A DNA stretch of 5,627 nt. Source: an uncultured Eubacteriales bacterium. GTDB lineage: Bacteria; Bacillota; Clostridia; Christensenellales; CAG-917. Below are positions 5,587-5,627 of this stretch, in pieces. Where the stretch lies: positions 1 to 5,627 of the forward strand of contig URTQ01000095.1 in the NCBI GenBank assembly GCA_900550855.1, read 5' to 3'. The number at the start of each line of letters is the position of its first letter. Position 1 is the stretch's first letter. The notes under the pieces are model-generated. The model had not been told where the DNA came from and did not search any database. It was given only the letters and a program-made list of their open reading frames with translations. Position numbers and translations under genes: made by a program.

Positions 5587-5627
5587 TTTTTAAGGTAAAA
5601 CAAAAAACAACACAAAGATATTCGGGT

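Noticed and set aside
5587..5627. Search for a terminator after glnS
   Set aside because: The 41 remaining bases are A-rich with no inverted repeat; the terminator, if any, lies beyond the window.

Overview
The window looks like a housekeeping stretch from the chromosome of a Gram-positive anaerobe of the Bacillota (Clostridia-like) type, with moderate GC content. The main reason is the gene order ecfA1-ecfA2-ecfT-truA, the arrangement known from Firmicutes. Clear Shine-Dalgarno sites and overlapping start and stop codons also fit. TGA is used as a stop at the ends of ecfT and truA, which argues against the mollicute genetic code 4. The genus cannot be named from the sequence alone.

Layout: positions 1-310 hold no convincing gene. 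They contain three inverted repeats and, just before ecfA1, an extended -10 promoter whose predicted transcription start falls on the ecfA1 start codon. Positions 311-3633 are a tight four-gene cluster on the + strand: ecfA1, ecfA2, ecfT and truA. The genes overlap by 19, 8 and 4 nt, so they are probably one transcript with coupled translation. Positions 3634-3960 are a T-rich gene-free stretch. It holds about ten T-tracts at near-helical spacing, a weak terminator-like hairpin, a near-consensus promoter (TTGACA, 17 bp, TATTAT) and a leader with two small hairpins. Positions 3961-5586 are glnS, glutaminyl-tRNA synthetase. The final 41 bases show no recognisable element.

How the genes work together: EcfA1 and EcfA2 are the two ATPases and EcfT is the membrane coupling protein of an energy-coupling-factor vitamin/metal transporter. 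No substrate-binding S component is present, so this is most likely the shared (group II) energising module that serves S components encoded elsewhere. TruA (tRNA pseudouridine 38-40 synthase) travels with this module in many Firmicutes but is not functionally linked to transport. GlnRS has its own promoter and is a separate unit; its link to truA is a general tRNA theme only. In the common Firmicute layout rplQ lies upstream and rplM-rpsI downstream of this module. Neither is visible here, so the ancestral cluster is interrupted on at least the downstream side.

I found no evidence of an unknown multi-gene system. The observations most worth checking are the possible leaderless start of ecfA1, the phased T-tracts before the glnS promoter, the structured glnS leader, the palindrome at 83-124 and an insertion in TruA.
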